DNA of 64,000 bases from Betaproteobacteria bacterium (GTDB lineage: Bacteria; Pseudomonadota; Gammaproteobacteria; Burkholderiales; Usitatibacteraceae), in contig JADKJU010000002.1 of assembly GCA_016720855.1 (NCBI GenBank), positions 186,001 through 250,000 on the forward strand, written 5' to 3'. The translations under genes and the position numbers were made by a program. Below the pieces are notes generated by a model that searched no databases, had not been told where the DNA came from, and saw nothing but the letters and a program-made list of their open reading frames with translations. Shown here piece by piece: positions 63,612-64,000 of the stretch (the first letter of the stretch is position 1; each line of letters opens with the position of its first letter).

Positions 63612-64000
63612 TTGAATCCCCAACGCCTCCGCATCGCTACCCGCGAAAGCCGCCTCGCGATGTGGCAGACCGAACATGTCGCCGCGCGCCTCGTGGAGCG
63701 CCACCCCGGCCTGGCCATCGAGATCGTCGGCATGACCACCAAGGGCGACCGTATCCTCGACCGGCCGCTCGCGCAGGTGGGCGGCAAGGGGCTCTTCATC
63801 AAGGAGCTGGAGATCGCGCTGGCCGACAACATCGCCGACATCGCGGTGCACTCCATGAAGGACGTGCCGATGGAGCTCCCCGAGGGCTACGCGATGCTGC
63901 CGTTCGGGCCGCGCGAGGACGCGCGCGATGCGTTCGTGTCGCTGAGGCACGCCTCGCTCGCCCGCCTGCCGCCTGGCGCGGTCGTGGGTACGTCGAGCCT
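63612..64000 (+). CDS. hemC: hydroxymethylbilane synthase (porphobilinogen deaminase), N-terminal part
   Basis: About 129 codons up to the window edge. The opening LRIATRESRLAMWQTEHVAA, the conserved GDRILDRPLAQVGGKGLFIK and HSMKDVPMELPEGY are diagnostic; Asp and Lys/Arg residues bind the dipyrromethane cofactor. It polymerises four porphobilinogen units in haem synthesis in the cytosol. TTG at 63612 fits the family start; GTG at 63567 is in frame but leaves a longer extension. The C-terminal cofactor-bearing Cys lies outside the window. Confidence 0.9.
   Translation, partial: MNPQRLRIATRESRLAMWQTEHVAARLVERHPGLAIEIVGMTTKGDRILDRPLAQVGGKGLFIKELEIALADNIADIAVHSMKDVPMELPEGYAMLPFGPREDARDAFVSLRHASLARLPPGAVVGTSS

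Noticed and set aside
61748..63856. 702-codon minus-strand frame opposite amtB
   Set aside because: His/Asp/Arg-rich shadow of a GC-rich gene with no recognisable domain; amtB and hemC on the plus strand are certain.

Overview
The window looks like a chromosome segment of a high-GC (roughly two thirds G+C) Betaproteobacterium. The evidence is the gene content: Bug-type solute receptors, family III CoA-transferases, the DUF2868/DUF3482 gene pair, a ubiK / TorF-porin / glnK / amtB / hemC neighbourhood, and G/C-ending codons throughout. I cannot name the genus. Genes are tightly packed on both strands with many 4-base ATGA/GTGA overlaps. No gene-free stretch exceeds about 300 bases.

Region by region. 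(1) 1-6530: the 3' end of htpG, a TlpA-type thioredoxin, a TPR lipoprotein, the ABC-F ATPase uup, a class I aminotransferase and a ChaA-type cation/proton antiporter. (2) 6547-14996, minus strand: seven tightly spaced genes (FAD-linked oxidase, CoA-transferase, Bug receptor, LacI regulator, IlvD/Edd dehydratase, FAD oxidoreductase, carboxymuconolactone-decarboxylase-like protein). Two palindromic operators of LacI type (15032-15045 and 15088-15101) lie in front. This reads as one self-regulated catabolic operon of unknown substrate. (3) 15099-22500, minus strand: a quaternary-amine-type receptor/permease fusion with no dedicated ATPase, an ABC-2 permease fused to an M1 aminopeptidase with its ATPase, and a thioredoxin/DsbD-like membrane fusion. 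(4) 22639-32143: a P2C-like cation ATPase, a chemoreceptor, an OPT transporter, a VanZ-like protein, an overlapping trio (CoA-transferase, thiol dioxygenase, aberrant crotonase) that may process 3-mercaptopropionate, and a methyltransferase. (5) 32253-41436, minus strand: a copper/silver export island with a small secreted His/Cys protein, cusC, cusB with a fused CusF-like domain, cusA, a previously easy-to-miss 41-residue membrane protein, and a YHS-type copA. (6) 41529-50804: an M20 amidohydrolase, a rhodanese, two MFS exporters, the DUF3482/DUF2868 pair, and a gene for a cytochrome with 11 CXXCH motifs plus one CX4CH motif, carrying a repeat hairpin in frame. (7) 50815-60174: a heavily rearranged comM-ubiK locus. 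A comM 3' fragment, an AT-richer 4.9 kb island (XRE regulator, an IS256-family element nested in an IS3 remnant, a secreted protein, a truncated discoidin gene, a complete IS3), a complete comM whose 3' end looks foreign, a deleted ubiK copy, a chemoreceptor and a comM 5' remnant follow one another. (8) 60225-64000: intact ubiK, then a sigma-54/NtrC-type promoter driving a TorF-family porin, glnK and amtB, a strong terminator, and the start of hemC.

The most notable signals are the comM locus architecture, the LacI-type operator pair with its seven-gene operon, the multihaem cytochrome with an in-frame repeat insertion, the mercaptopropionate-like trio and the fused transport proteins. I saw no rRNA, tRNA, CRISPR array, integrase gene or replication origin.
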